DNA of 64,000 nucleotides from Porticoccus sp963925605. Lineage in GTDB: Bacteria; Pseudomonadota; Gammaproteobacteria; Pseudomonadales; Porticoccaceae. The stretch spans positions 6,608 to 70,607 of the forward strand of contig CAWURY010000011.1 of the NCBI GenBank assembly GCA_963925605.1. The letters run 5' to 3'. The notes beneath the pieces were generated by a model. The model saw only the letters and a program-made list of their open reading frames with translations, did not search any database and was not told the origin of the DNA. Positions 63,708 through 64,000 of this stretch are shown here, one piece after another. A program made the position numbers and the translations under genes. Every line of letters begins with the position of its first letter. The stretch's first letter is position 1.

Positions 63708-64000
63708 TCACACCTCTTTGGAGTCAAGAAAGTCTTTTAGACTACCAAGAAAACGTTCATTTTCTTCATGTGTTCCAATTGATACACGAAGGTGATCTGG
63801 CATTTCATATACATCTATAGTGCGAGTAATAACACCCTTTTTAAGTAGTCTTTTATGCAAACTATGGACATTTCCTGGGGTCTCTATCGCGATAAAGTTA
63901 CCAACAGAGGGTATAAATTTAAGGCTTAATTCATTAATTCCGGCGATCAACTGCTGGTATCCATTGCGATTAATTTCAATACTTTTTTGTAGGTATTCGT
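63708..64000 (-). CDS. hisC: Histidinol-phosphate aminotransferase, 3' part (cut by window end)
   Basis: The frame is open to the window edge, so only the C-terminal ~96 residues are seen. They match the small domain of class I/II aminotransferases of the HisC type: FIPSVGNFIAIETPGN, a LLKKGVITRTIDVYEMPDHLRVSIGTHEENERFL-like end with the substrate-phosphate Arg in RVSIGT. In Pseudomonas-type genomes a hisC paralogue stands before tyrA-aroA and probably serves aromatic amino acid transamination. Only three bases separate it from tyrA-aroA. The active-site lysine lies outside the window. Confidence 0.88.
   Translation of the reverse strand, partial: EYLQKSIEINRNGYQQLIAGINELSLKFIPSVGNFIAIETPGNVHSLHKRLLKKGVITRTIDVYEMPDHLRVSIGTHEENERFLGSLKDFLDSKEV

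Noticed and set aside
1..64000. CRISPR array, prophage, transposon or toxin-antitoxin system
   Set aside because: No regularly spaced repeats, transposase, integrase, phage structural or toxin-type genes are visible; the gene content is core chromosome.

Overview
The window is a chromosomal segment from a gammaproteobacterium. It is AT-rich by eye; base composition was not computed. The gene families and their order are those of Pseudomonadales/Cellvibrionales-type genomes, as far as I recall them. Examples are gap-nqrABCDEF-apbE-nqrM, mfd-csiV, nagZ-lexA-topA, thrS-infC-rpmI-rplT-pheS-pheT-ihfA-merR and hisC-tyrA/aroA-cmk-rpsA-ihfB-lapA-pyrF. A complete Na+-NQR operon together with the Na+/H+ antiporter NhaB suggests a marine or otherwise sodium-using organism. 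Nothing looks like a phage, plasmid, insertion sequence, CRISPR array or defence island; almost everything is core housekeeping.

Layout. 1-5 kb: class V aminotransferase, DUF4399 protein, bolA, sohB and nhaB. 5-9.4 kb: dnaQ, rnhA, a methyltransferase, gloB and an mltD gene cut short inside its second LysM repeat. 9.4-16.6 kb: the nqr operon with both flavinylation/maturation genes, apbE and nqrM. 16.9-25.8 kb: long-form gap, an unknown lipoprotein, mfd-csiV, an MscS channel and nagZ. 26-31 kb: lexA under a clear SOS box, two small conserved unknowns, topA and a membrane-anchored unknown. 31-35.4 kb: slt-tatD-S4 protein-oxidoreductase. 35.4-43.4 kb: a minus-strand run (glutaredoxin-like, rlmKL, pepN, DUF2797, yeaC-like, rhomboid, nadK). 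43.7-46.8 kb: tRNA-Asp, tRNA-Val, queD, an SDR epimerase, phosphomannomutase and tRNA-Pro. 46.9-54.3 kb: the translation cluster from thrS to the MerR regulator. 54.5-56.9 kb: tRNA-Val, uvrB and tRNA-Asn. 56.9-64 kb: a decayed PAP2 phosphatase gene, pyrF, lapA, ihfB, rpsA, cmk, a tyrA-aroA fusion and the 3' part of hisC.

How the genes fit together. The nqr genes build the sodium pump, ApbE supplies the covalent FMN of NqrB and NqrC, and NqrM assists metal-site assembly. The two IHF subunit genes both lie here inside translation-related clusters. lexA, uvrB, mfd, topA, dnaQ and rnhA give a strong DNA-maintenance content; only lexA shows an SOS operator.

The most notable sequence-level observations are: infC begins at an ATT codon, giving exactly the 180 residues of E. 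coli IF-3; mltD carries a TGG-to-TGA-type stop in LysM2; a PAP2 phosphatase is a pseudogene with a TAG in place of a conserved Trp plus a frame break; a Phe-rich 28-codon leader frame overlaps a terminator-like hairpin before pheS; and a perfect 16-bp palindromic hairpin lies between gloB and mltD. I did not find a convincing undescribed multi-gene system.
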